From assembly GCA_002409995.1 (NCBI GenBank), contig DHOR01000047.1:40463-104462 (forward strand): a stretch of 64,000 nucleotides of DNA, written 5' to 3'. The DNA is from Hungatella sp. UBA5385 (lineage in GTDB: Bacteria; Bacillota; Clostridia; Lachnospirales; Lachnospiraceae). The notes under the pieces were generated by a model. That model was not told the origin of the DNA and searched no databases. It was given only the letters and a program-made list of their open reading frames with translations. Shown here piece after piece: positions 18,160-26,072 of this stretch (position 1 is its first letter; every line of letters starts with the position of its first letter). The position numbers and the translations under genes are program-made.

Positions 18160-18468
18160 CTACATATCAATAACACCTGGTGTACTTGCACTGACAGCTA
18201 CTACAACGACTACCACAAAAAGAATAAGCAGCAAGATACCGCCTAAAAAAGCAAATAAAAATGTGGTTCCATCATCCTGTGCTGATGCCTCTTGTGCAGT
18301 CTGTGCAGCACCAGCTGCCGCTTGGGCCGCCTGTGGCGCTTCCGCCGCTGCATTGGCCGCACTGGACACCATTACTACCCCTGGAACTGATCCTGCAAAC
18401 AAACCAAACATAATCATCATTGTCAGACGCAGCAATGCCTTCTTCATTGCCATTACATAGTTATTCAT
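18160..18468 (-). CDS. Small secreted/membrane protein, alanine-glutamine rich
   Basis: A 102-residue protein I do not recognise. It begins with a basic region and hydrophobic stretch that looks like a signal peptide (possible cleavage at ANA-AA, about residue 40), then an alanine/glutamine low-complexity stretch (about 40-62), a short acidic/polar stretch QDDGTT, and a C-terminal membrane helix (about 68-93) of Leu/Val followed by a short tail STPGVIDM. A GGGAGGG box precedes the ATG, which supports it as a real gene. It is flanked by degV and an Rpn-type nuclease gene with no clear operon. A role at the membrane is all that can be said. Confidence 0.6.
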   Translation of the reverse strand: MNNYVMAMKKALLRLTMMIMFGLFAGSVPGVVMVSSAANAAAEAPQAAQAAAGAAQTAQEASAQDDGTTFLFAFLGGILLLILFVVVVVVAVSASTPGVIDM

Positions 18469-18605
18469 GAGAAACCCTCCCGTCAGCTAAAAATCGTTCT
18501 GCTGTCAGTATACCACAAATGGAAATAAAAAGAAATATTCGATTTCAATATTACTCATAGTATATATATAGTCGTCTACATATAGTTTTACAATAAATGT
18601 AAAAT

Positions 18606-19727
18606 TTATTCCAATGTGTTTGCAGTTTGAATTTCTTTTAATTGGCTGCGAAGTAATTCCAACTCTTTTGTTTTCTGTTCCAGCTCTAATGATTGTTGTT
18701 CTATATCTTTTGTTTTCTGTTCTAATTCTTTTGCTTGCTCGTCTATCACAATGGACTTCTTATAAACCTGTTTTAGCTGCCGATTCACTTCCTTCCGGTC
18801 AATTCTTGCCTGATTTTCCATTTTACGGACCTTCTGTTTCCACTCCTCAATCATAAAATCCACTGTATTCTTATCAAGCTGTGCCAATGTCTCATTATAC
18901 ATCTTTATCAACTCCTCCGGTTTTCTTTGAAACAACGCAATCTCCCTATACAGTTCCCGAAAAGCCGGATATTTTTCAATGATCTTTCTTATAATAACAG
19001 GATCATCTGAACTCAAAAAATGAAGCCATGCATCCAGCTCTGTATCTACATTTTGAGCTATTTTATGGAAAATGTCAAGTGCTACAAATATGTATTCCTG
19101 CAGAAGATTTAGCTTTAGACCTGTATCAAATTCCTGATTGGAATGATGAATGTATTGATGGGGAAGGCTATGAAATTCTTCAGTACTTTCTTCCAACAAA
19201 ACTATGGTATATACTTTCTTTAATTTACGATAATTGAATTTCTTTTTATTCTTTTTATGTCTGCTTTTCTGAATATCATACTGACGAATTACCAGATCAG
19301 AGGAGTAACATGCGCTTCTCTGCCCTGGAAATTTATAACCATATTTCTGTATTTCCGCATTGGCCAAGGCTCCTGATTTCAACTCAACGACTATATCCAT
19401 AATCACAAGAGAGGATTCTTCTAATGTACGATTTGACTCTGTAGCTAAAACCTGCCTTACCTTCACCTCCTCACCTATCAGGCAGCTTAAAAGTCTTGAT
19501 AGTCTGTCATCATGTAAAACAGGGTTGAAAATATGCTTAAAAAACGGATCATAAGTGATTTTAAGCCCCTTCTTCCCCCTGATAAAATCCAACACATCAC
19601 TCCTAATCTCTTCTGTCAACGCCAAATACTGATCATAGGCTGATGATTCCATGATCACTTCCATGGCTTCTTCTTCGGACAACAAAAAGCCCTCCATGCC
19701 ATTGGACGGATATAGCGGTTTTTTCAT
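18606..19727 (-). CDS. Rpn family PD-(D/E)XK nuclease / putative transposase
   Basis: A 373-residue protein of the recombination-promoting nuclease (Rpn, PDDEXK) family. Residues 58-180 carry the nuclease: YDPFFKHIF, then the core MDIVVELKSGALANAEIQKYG, with the Asp and the ExQ pair of this superfamily. The last ~75 residues are a coiled coil with an imperfect repeat of the type LEQKTK(D/E)(I/L)E. Family members cut DNA and raise recombination; they are often multicopy in Lachnospiraceae genomes and behave as selfish or stress-linked genes. No inverted repeats or target duplications are visible at its ends, so there is no sign that it moves by itself. It stands alone between degV-side genes and htpG. 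Confidence 0.8.
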   Translation of the reverse strand: MKKPLYPSNGMEGFLLSEEEAMEVIMESSAYDQYLALTEEIRSDVLDFIRGKKGLKITYDPFFKHIFNPVLHDDRLSRLLSCLIGEEVKVRQVLATESNRTLEESSLVIMDIVVELKSGALANAEIQKYGYKFPGQRSACYSSDLVIRQYDIQKSRHKKNKKKFNYRKLKKVYTIVLLEESTEEFHSLPHQYIHHSNQEFDTGLKLNLLQEYIFVALDIFHKIAQNVDTELDAWLHFLSSDDPVIIRKIIEKYPAFRELYREIALFQRKPEELIKMYNETLAQLDKNTVDFMIEEWKQKVRKMENQARIDRKEVNRQLKQVYKKSIVIDEQAKELEQKTKDIEQQSLELEQKTKELELLRSQLKEIQTANTLE

Positions 19728-19857
19728 AGGTATCTTCTCCTTATTAGATTTGTTTTATTGAATTTCTTGGCGAAACGCCAGTGATAGGCAGATGTGCCTA
19801 ATAGAATAATGCAAAATCATTATATCAGATTATCACTCTAAATGGAAGTGAAAAAAA

Positions 19858-19907
19858 GCTGCCCCGAGAATCATTCCAAGAATCCGTGAATAATCCTCCA
19901 GGGCAGC
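19858..19907 (-). terminator. Terminator of htpG
   Basis: GCTGCCC (19858-19864) pairs with GGGCAGC (19901-19907), and the minus-strand transcript continues as TTTTTTTC. It begins 20 bp after the htpG stop codon. Confidence 0.75.
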
Positions 19908-19927
19908 CTTACTTCCAAAACTATATA

Positions 19928-21934
19928 TTATTTATCCTCAGACATCATCATCATAATCTCATTGCTTCTTGCAATAAACTGAGTCATACGCTCAGATGAA
20001 AGAGAACCGTGGCTTAAAGCTGCCAGATCATAAAGCTGCTTACAAATTGTAGCAGTATTTTCATCCTCTTTGTGACTAAGAACATACTGAACCAGCTTAT
20101 TATTATAATTGAGAACCAGAGTCTCTCCACCGCCGCCAAACATAGACATATCCATACCTGGCATGGAGTACATCTTCATCATCTCCTGCATACGGCGGTT
20201 CTCTTCAGAAACTGTGATCATGGAAGATACATTCTCATTCTTCAGCTTCTCAACCTTAACCTCCAGATTCTCATTATTCAAAGCCTTTCTGAACACCTCT
20301 GTTAAAGTATCAACATCGCCTTTCATGGCTTCCTTAGCTTCTTCAGTCACTTCTTCCTTAAAGCTGTCTGAAAGGTCTGAGTTAATGCAGAGGAACTTCA
20401 CATTCTCATTCTTCTGCTCCAGATAGTTGATAAATGGACTGTCAATATTATGTGTTAAGTATACAGCATCCAGCCCTTCCTGTTTAAACATATTGATATA
20501 CTGACTCTGATCCTTTTCATCGGAAACATAGAACACCATATTCTCATGCTTCTCTTTACCAGCTTCCAAGTAGTCAGCGAGAGTCACATATTTGCCTTCC
20601 AGATTCTTGAATATAATATAATCATTGATCTTATCAGCAAATTTCTCATCCTTTAAGCAGCCAAACTTAATAAATGGATTGATATCATCCCAGTACTTCT
20701 CATAGTTTTCTCTGTCAGTCTTAAACATTCCACTAAGCTTGTCAGCTACCTTCTTAGTGATATAATCAGAAATCTTCTTAACAAAACCATCGTTCTGAAG
20801 CGCACTTCTGGAAACGTTGAGAGGAAGGTCAGGACAGTCAATAACACCCTTTAACAGCATTAAGAATTCAGGGATTACTTCCTTAATGTTATCAGCAATA
20901 AATACCTGAGTATTATAAAGCTTAATGGTGCCTTCAAGACCATCATAGTTCATGTTGAGTTTAGGGAAGTAGAGAATTCCCTTTAAGTTAAATGGATAAT
21001 CCATATTCAGATGAATCCAGAATAAAGGCTCTTTATAATCATGGAATACCTTACGGTAGAATTCCTTATACTCCTCTTCCGTACATTCATTAGGATGTTT
21101 GTTCCACAGAGGATTAATATCATTCACAGGAACAGGTCTTTTAAGTATTTTATATTTTTCACTTGCAGGAGAAACTTCAACTATTTCCTTCTCGCCGTTT
21201 TCATTCTCCTTCTCCTCAGTTTTAGCTTCTTCAATAACGGTTTCAATAACAGTATCCTTCTCTGTTAATTCGTCCTTTTCAATTGTCTCATACTCAGGCT
21301 CAGAGGAAGAACTGGAGAGATAGATTTCTACCGGCATAAATGAACAGTACTTATCAAGAACCTCTCTGGCACGGTATTCATTGCAAAATTCCAGACTTTC
21401 ATCATTTAAATAGAGGGTAATACTGGTACCATATTCGCTTTTATCGCCGTCTCCCATCTCATATTCTGTACCGCCGTCAGACTCCCAGTGAACAGGTACA
21501 GCCCCTTCCTGATAGGAAAGTGTATCAATGGTCACCCTGTCAGCAACCATAAATGCAGAATAAAAACCAAGTCCAAAATGTCCGATAATCTGATCTTCAT
21601 TGGCTTTATCTTTATATTTTTCAAGGAAATCCTGAGCGCCGGAGAAAGCGATCTGATTGATATACTCGTCCACTTCTTCCATAGTCATACCCAGACCATT
21701 ATCCTTAAATGTAATCGTCTTATCATTTGAATCTGTAATAACTTCAATCTTGTACTCAACACCTTCGGGCTTCTGCCACTCACCCATGATCTCCAATTTC
21801 TTTAATTTAGTAATTGCATCACTGCTGTTGGATACCAGTTCCCTGTAGAAAATGTCGTGGTCAGAATATAACCACTTTTTGATAATCGGGAATATGTTTT
21901 CACTGTTAATTGTTAAACTGCCTTTCTTTGCCAT
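19928..21934 (-). CDS. htpG: Molecular chaperone HtpG (bacterial Hsp90)
   Basis: A 668-residue Hsp90 homologue, slightly longer than the ~625-residue enterobacterial protein owing to an acidic insert at about 225-255. The GHKL ATPase domain is N-terminal: ELVSNSSDAI with the Asn/Asp of the ATP site, DNGLGMTMEEVDEY, and GHFGLGFYSAFMVAD near residue 120. The middle domain and C-terminal dimerisation domain follow, and it ends in MSEDK without the eukaryotic MEEVD. It is an ATP-dependent cytoplasmic chaperone for client proteins. AAGGAG precedes the ATG. A sigma-A promoter and a perfect CIRCE lie upstream, so heat-shock repression by HrcA is likely. Monocistronic with its own terminator. Confidence 0.97.
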   Translation of the reverse strand: MAKKGSLTINSENIFPIIKKWLYSDHDIFYRELVSNSSDAITKLKKLEIMGEWQKPEGVEYKIEVITDSNDKTITFKDNGLGMTMEEVDEYINQIAFSGAQDFLEKYKDKANEDQIIGHFGLGFYSAFMVADRVTIDTLSYQEGAVPVHWESDGGTEYEMGDGDKSEYGTSITLYLNDESLEFCNEYRAREVLDKYCSFMPVEIYLSSSSSEPEYETIEKDELTEKDTVIETVIEEAKTEEKENENGEKEIVEVSPASEKYKILKRPVPVNDINPLWNKHPNECTEEEYKEFYRKVFHDYKEPLFWIHLNMDYPFNLKGILYFPKLNMNYDGLEGTIKLYNTQVFIADNIKEVIPEFLMLLKGVIDCPDLPLNVSRSALQNDGFVKKISDYITKKVADKLSGMFKTDRENYEKYWDDINPFIKFGCLKDEKFADKINDYIIFKNLEGKYVTLADYLEAGKEKHENMVFYVSDEKDQSQYINMFKQEGLDAVYLTHNIDSPFINYLEQKNENVKFLCINSDLSDSFKEEVTEEAKEAMKGDVDTLTEVFRKALNNENLEVKVEKLKNENVSSMITVSEENRRMQEMMKMYSMPGMDMSMFGGGGETLVLNYNNKLVQYVLSHKEDENTATICKQLYDLAALSHGSLSSERMTQFIARSNEIMMMMSEDK

Positions 21935-22013
21935 ATCAAAACACTCCTTATATTTTTATCATTACCCATGGAATGAAGACCCATGTATTTTGTAAATAAT
22001 GCCTGTAATGAGT

Positions 22014-22042
22014 ATTTTAATACTGTCCAATCCAAAAGTCAA
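22014..22042 (-). promoter_or_regulatory. Sigma-A promoter of htpG
   Basis: On the minus strand TTGACT (22042 to 22037), a 17-bp spacer, and TAAAAT (22019 to 22014). It lies between the CIRCE and the start codon. Confidence 0.65.
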
Positions 22043-22049
22043 TAGAAAA

Positions 22050-22076
22050 TTAGCACTCATTTCAAATGAGTGCTAA
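22050..22076. promoter_or_regulatory. CIRCE element (HrcA operator) upstream of htpG
   Basis: TTAGCACTC (22050-22058), a 9-bp spacer, and GAGTGCTAA (22068-22076): a perfect match to the CIRCE consensus bound by the heat-shock repressor HrcA. It sits 7 bp upstream of the htpG -35 box rather than over the transcription start as is more usual. Confidence 0.95.
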
Positions 22077-22080
22077 TAAT

Positions 22081-22578
22081 TTACTCTTCCACAAATTCTA
22101 TCTGACTCTGTTTTAGAAATTCTTTTACACTTCCATCCCATTCCTGATCCAGTGTTTTGTCCATGGTGAAAAAGGAAACTGAAGTTCCTGTCACACAATA
22201 AAGCTTTCCTTCTTCATAACGAATGTTTATATAGAGTCCGGTAATCTGATCCTCATTCATAGGAATCTGGCGTGAATTTAAGAACTCCCGGACTCCCGAA
22301 GGAGACAGCTGCAATACAATCTGAAAGCTTCCTGGCAGCTTTTTTCCCTTAATCACAGAAAAGCATAGGGGTTTTACCATTCTCCACGTAGAAAATTCCT
22401 CAACCTTTGATTCTTCCAGTTCCTCCTCTGTATAGTAACCATGACGGATATGACCATCCATAGTAAACAAATTAAAGGTTACAATGGAAACTTCTTTCAT
22501 CAGAAACTCATCAAACGTTTCCCCAACAAACAGTTTTGAGGTAAAATGTTTAATATCCTCAATCCTTAGTGCAATCAT
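22081..22578 (-). CDS. Conserved hypothetical protein (DUF5721-like)
   Basis: A 165-residue soluble protein. It opens with MIALRIEDIKHFTSKLFVGE and resembles, from memory, a Lachnospiraceae family annotated as DUF5721; I hold that assignment loosely. It has no signal peptide, membrane segment or recognisable catalytic motif, and is rich in acidic residues at its C-terminus. It ends just upstream of the htpG CIRCE, and the two YcxB-like genes lie further upstream with a 41-bp gap, so a short operon is possible. Function unknown. Confidence 0.7.
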   Translation of the reverse strand: MIALRIEDIKHFTSKLFVGETFDEFLMKEVSIVTFNLFTMDGHIRHGYYTEEELEESKVEEFSTWRMVKPLCFSVIKGKKLPGSFQIVLQLSPSGVREFLNSRQIPMNEDQITGLYINIRYEEGKLYCVTGTSVSFFTMDKTLDQEWDGSVKEFLKQSQIEFVEE

Positions 22579-22619
22579 ATAGCTTTCTCCCTATTCCATT
22601 TCTAATTATGTATCTCATA

Positions 22620-23210
22620 CTATACACCGTTGTGCTTATGACTGTCAATAAAGGGGATTTTTATTCTTCTTTTAACTTTAATTTTCTTAACATTGGTACA
22701 TTTGGATTTGAGAAATTCTACCCATTCCTGTTTCGTTATGTTTATTAATGAATCTTTTTCAACTATGATTGCGTTACGATTCTTTGTTATAAAAAGATAA
22801 ATTGTTTCTAAATCAATGATTTTTTTAAAGTGAGAATATTCAATCTCATTACACAATTTTACATTGTTGTAAGTGATACTAACTTTTTCCTCTAAAAAGA
22901 AGAGAGAATAATCTAACTTATCAGTATGGTAACTTTCCCTTATGGTATTTAACTCTTTATTTATAGTCTGCTTTCGGATTGATGTATATCCTATAACAGG
23001 GATGAATATATAAAATAAGTAAATAATCATATATGGAGATAGCTTTTGAATTTGTATTCTGTCTAAATTAAATAGTAAGGTAACTAACATATATAGATAA
23101 GCAAATCCCAGCCCCAAAAAAGTGTACTTTATATCAGGCATTAGATAAAAACTAACATCTAAGATTGTTTTCTTATCAATTAATCCATGGGCCTCAACAG
23201 GTGTCTGCAT
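22620..23210 (-). CDS. YcxB-like membrane protein
   Basis: A 196-residue protein with two membrane segments (about residues 29-47 and 60-78) followed by a soluble C-terminal domain of the YcxB type: FFLEEKVSITYNN, then IEYSHFKKIIDLETIYLFIT, and a basic end. YcxB-like proteins have a plekstrin-like cytoplasmic domain of unknown function. It overlaps the upstream gene as TGATG at 23208-23212, so the pair is translationally coupled. The reading frame is visibly AT-rich compared with neighbours, which hints at recent acquisition. Function unknown. Confidence 0.7.
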   Translation of the reverse strand: MQTPVEAHGLIDKKTILDVSFYLMPDIKYTFLGLGFAYLYMLVTLLFNLDRIQIQKLSPYMIIYLFYIFIPVIGYTSIRKQTINKELNTIRESYHTDKLDYSLFFLEEKVSITYNNVKLCNEIEYSHFKKIIDLETIYLFITKNRNAIIVEKDSLINITKQEWVEFLKSKCTNVKKIKVKRRIKIPFIDSHKHNGV

Positions 23211-23752
23211 CAGATATCTCCTTTTTTTAAATATTTTTTTAATTTCAATTTTGGTTGCTTTTCTAACATAAAGTCAAAAAAATCATATTTCTCATCTCTT
23301 TCAAATGATGATTTAAATATAGAATAAGATATACCCGCATTGGTGAATAAGGTTAGTACATTAGAAGTTTCCATAATTCTATTAATATCTGAATAATATA
23401 ATTTAATGTTTTCCACTTTAAATTTTTGATCGATTTCAATATAATTATCGTAAAAAATAATGTCATAAAAACTTTCTTCTTGGCCTAATTCCTTCATGCG
23501 TTTTAAATTAGCTTTAACTAAATTTCTTTCAGCTAAGGGTTTCAAAATTATCAAACCTATAACCATCATTAGAGGATATGCAGTATTTTTATACATTTTA
23601 GTTTTTATAGTTAATATCGTATAAAAAACAAATATTAGAATCATAAATATATACAAAATTTTTGCATTTAAAGTCATAGAATGCTTTACACATTCTTTAA
23701 GATATTTTTCATTCCAACCGCCATTAACCTTATAATAATATTGTTTATCCAT
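23210..23752 (-). CDS. YcxB-like membrane protein, partner of the downstream gene
   Basis: A 180-residue protein with two membrane segments (about 31-49 and 57-74) and a C-terminal domain resembling that of its neighbour: FYDNYIEIDQKFKVENIKL, YYSDINRIMETSNVLTLFT, FERDEKYDFFDFM. The two appear to be paralogues that arose by duplication. TGATG overlap with the next gene implies coupled translation and perhaps a heteromeric membrane complex, which is inference. AGGAGGGG precedes the ATG. AT-rich composition as for its partner. No known function. Confidence 0.68.
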   Translation of the reverse strand: MDKQYYYKVNGGWNEKYLKECVKHSMTLNAKILYIFMILIFVFYTILTIKTKMYKNTAYPLMMVIGLIILKPLAERNLVKANLKRMKELGQEESFYDIIFYDNYIEIDQKFKVENIKLYYSDINRIMETSNVLTLFTNAGISYSIFKSSFERDEKYDFFDFMLEKQPKLKLKKYLKKGDI

Positions 23753-23936
23753 AATCTCATCCCCTCCTAATATTGTTTTAACATATCAATGACCTAATGT
23801 ACAATCAAATCCAGTGCTTTTTGCATATTTTTTTATATTGAATGCTGCTCATCTGGGAAAATAGCTTTATCTGGTTCTTTATTAACTAATATATGTTATA
23901 ATTGGCGTATTGAATCATAGAAAAGAGGTAAATTGT

Positions 23937-25223
23937 ATGAACCATATAGAGAAATTAGAAAAACTAATTGCTGCTTCCGTTTCGCCTTATCACTGCATTA
24001 CAGCTGCTGAAGCACAGTTATCTGCTGCAGGATTTGAATCACTTTCACTAGCTGAATCCTGGGATCTTTCCAAAGGAAAATCCTATTATATCAATGTTTT
24101 TGATTCCACTTTAATTGCATTTTCTGTAGGCGAAAGCTTAAGCGATTCCCCCTCTCTTCGTCTGGCAGCCTCTCATACAGACTGGCCTTGTCTGAAGGTT
24201 AAGCCCTCTCCTGAGGTGACTTCCGGACAGTACGGAAAGCTAAATGTAGAGGTTTATGGCGGTCCTCTGCTTGGAACCTGGATGGACAGACCTTTATCTA
24301 TGGCAGGAAAGGTTTCTGTCATTGGGGAAAATGTGATGAATCCTAAAACCATTTTTGTGGATTTCAAACGTCCTGTTCTTACAATTCCTAATCTTGCCAT
24401 TCATATGAACAGAGATGCCAATAAGGGGGTTGCTATTAATGCTCAGGTTGATATGCTGCCGCTGCTGACTTTAATAACTGATCAGCTGTCAAAGGATCAC
24501 TATTTTGAAGATGCTCTTTCCAGGGAAATCGGGGTTTCCAGAGAGGATATTCTGGATTATGAGATCTATATTTATAGCACAGAGTCTGGCACTTATGTTG
24601 GGCTTAATAAGGAGTTTTATTCTGCTCCAAGGCTTGATAACTTAACCTCAGTTCAGGCATGTATTACAGGGATTATAGAAAGTAAAAATGAAGACGGAAT
24701 TCATGCTATTGCTTTATATGATAATGAAGAGATTGGAAGCAGTACAAAACAAGGGGCAGCTTCTCCTCTGTTGGAGAGAATTTTGGAAAAAGTTTATCTT
24801 TCTCTTGGGTTTAACAGGGAAGTATTTTTAAATGGCTTATTCAGCGGTTTTATGCTTTCTCTTGATGTTGCTCATGCAGTTCATCCAAACCATGAGGAAA
24901 AATGTGATATTAAGAATAAGATTTATATGGGGGATGGCGTCGCTATTAAGCTGGCTTCCAGCCAATCTTATGCAACTGATGCTTCAAGTACTGCTGTGAT
25001 TGAGGGAATATGCCGGTCACTTTCTATTCCTTATAAGAAGTTTTCTAATCGGTCTGATATGAGAGGGGGATCTACTCTTGGAAGTATTTCCTCTTGTTTG
25101 CTCAATATGAGGACTGTGGATGTGGGGGTGCCTTTGGTGGGGATGCATTCGGTTAGGGAGGTTATGGGGAGCGAAGATCAGGGGGGCCTGGTGGGGGTTG
25201 TAGTGGGGTTTTTTAGTGCGTGA
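23937..25223 (+). CDS. M18 family aminopeptidase
   Basis: A 428-residue cytoplasmic zinc aminopeptidase of family M18 (aspartyl-aminopeptidase-like). Metal-binding motifs are visible: SHTDWPCLKVKP near residue 77, YDNEEIGSSTKQGA near 263, and the final MHSVRE. The start at 23937 has AGAGG upstream; a start nine codons earlier lacks one. An extended -10 (TGTTATAAT, 23894-23902) lies 35 bp before the ATG. The last ~45 codons are strikingly G-rich compared with the rest of the gene. The stop codon falls inside the left arm of a 260-bp palindromic element. Monocistronic; releases N-terminal residues from peptides. Confidence 0.92.
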   Translation: MNHIEKLEKLIAASVSPYHCITAAEAQLSAAGFESLSLAESWDLSKGKSYYINVFDSTLIAFSVGESLSDSPSLRLAASHTDWPCLKVKPSPEVTSGQYGKLNVEVYGGPLLGTWMDRPLSMAGKVSVIGENVMNPKTIFVDFKRPVLTIPNLAIHMNRDANKGVAINAQVDMLPLLTLITDQLSKDHYFEDALSREIGVSREDILDYEIYIYSTESGTYVGLNKEFYSAPRLDNLTSVQACITGIIESKNEDGIHAIALYDNEEIGSSTKQGAASPLLERILEKVYLSLGFNREVFLNGLFSGFMLSLDVAHAVHPNHEEKCDIKNKIYMGDGVAIKLASSQSYATDASSTAVIEGICRSLSIPYKKFSNRSDMRGGSTLGSISSCLLNMRTVDVGVPLVGMHSVREVMGSEDQGGLVGVVVGFFSA

Positions 25224-25482
25224 GATACGCCCCGATGGGGAAAACCGATGCTGCCGCTTCTGGTTCCGCGATGGAAGTATCTAAGTGAGAATAATCCGCT
25301 ATGAATAGGGATCGGGAAAATTACAGCCCCGGCTTCATGCCGGGGCTTCCATGTTCCCTTGACTACGGGCCCTGTATGCCCTTCGTCACCCTATCCATAA
25401 CGGATTATTCTCACTAAGATTCTTCGAATCGCTTCACACGAAACTTCAGCATCGGTTTTCCCCATCGGGGCTGGTATTCTCT
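25222..25482. repeat. Long imperfect palindrome (~260 bp), structured element or MITE-like
   Basis: This gene-free stretch folds on itself almost end to end. The outer stem is a perfect 25-bp match from GCCCCGATGGGGAAAACC at 25229 to its complement ending at 25471. A middle stem pairs the AGTGAGAATAATCCG block (about 25276-25290) with its complement at about 25401-25415. The centre is a perfect hairpin CCCCGGC-TTCAT-GCCGGGG. It is GC-rich compared with the surrounding DNA. No protein is encoded. It could be a miniature inverted-repeat element, a structured RNA or a large bidirectional terminator for the two convergent genes. The remaining bases to 25565 hold nothing recognisable. Confidence 0.75.
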
Positions 25483-25565
25483 GCTCTAAGGGTCAGGTAG
25501 TGAAGGTTTCCCTGTTATAGTTAATTTTAATTGTTAATGTTATAAGCATTAAGCAATTTAATTTC

Positions 25566-26039
25566 CTATAATACTTCCTCTACCCTCTTCTCCATAGTCT
25601 CGGGAATTACCTCGTTAGGGGTCTCTAAAGGAATGTTTGGGGTTTGGGATTCCTGCCAGTATTGGTAGCCGAATATGCCACCGAAGATTAATGCAGCTAG
25701 AAGGATTAGGATTAATAATAGCCTTAGTAGAGCACCTAACACTTCCTCTACACGGCTGCCACGTCTTCTCCGACTCCTGATTTGACGGCTGGAAGTGTAA
25801 CTTCTGCTATCTTCTGCATTTCCATTATCTTCAATATCTCTATAATTTCCATAGTTTTCACTATATCTATTACTTCTTCTGTTTCCTTTATTTCCACTGC
25901 TTATACTGCTTATACTGCTTCCATCGTCTCTATCACTTCCATATTCACGGAAGCTTTTTGTATCTTTTATACGGCTTCTGCCTCTGCTTCTATTTTCATC
26001 TATATCTCTGCTGTTTTCAGATGATCTTTTTTCACTCAT
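25566..26039 (-). CDS. Ser/Arg-rich single-pass membrane protein
   Basis: A 157-residue protein I do not recognise. The first ~95 residues are polar and low in complexity, dominated by Ser, Arg, Asp, Asn and Gly, ending in a basic cluster (RSRRRRGSR). A hydrophobic helix follows (about 102-127), then a short proline-rich extracellular tail of 30 residues. Topology by the positive-inside rule puts the disordered N-terminus in the cytoplasm. It lies 33 bp downstream of the PpiC lipoprotein gene, on the same strand, so the two may be cotranscribed. Coding-strand composition is unlike most minus-strand genes here. Confidence 0.6.
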   Translation of the reverse strand: MSEKRSSENSRDIDENRSRGRSRIKDTKSFREYGSDRDDGSSISSISSGNKGNRRSNRYSENYGNYRDIEDNGNAEDSRSYTSSRQIRSRRRRGSRVEEVLGALLRLLLILILLAALIFGGIFGYQYWQESQTPNIPLETPNEVIPETMEKRVEEVL

Positions 26040-26072
26040 GAGCGGACTCCTGCCTTCTTTTTGGTCGGATAT

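Noticed and set aside
18606..19727. Active insertion sequence around the Rpn-type gene
   Set aside because: No terminal inverted repeats or target duplication were seen; Rpn proteins are transposase-like in name but here there is no sign of a mobile unit.
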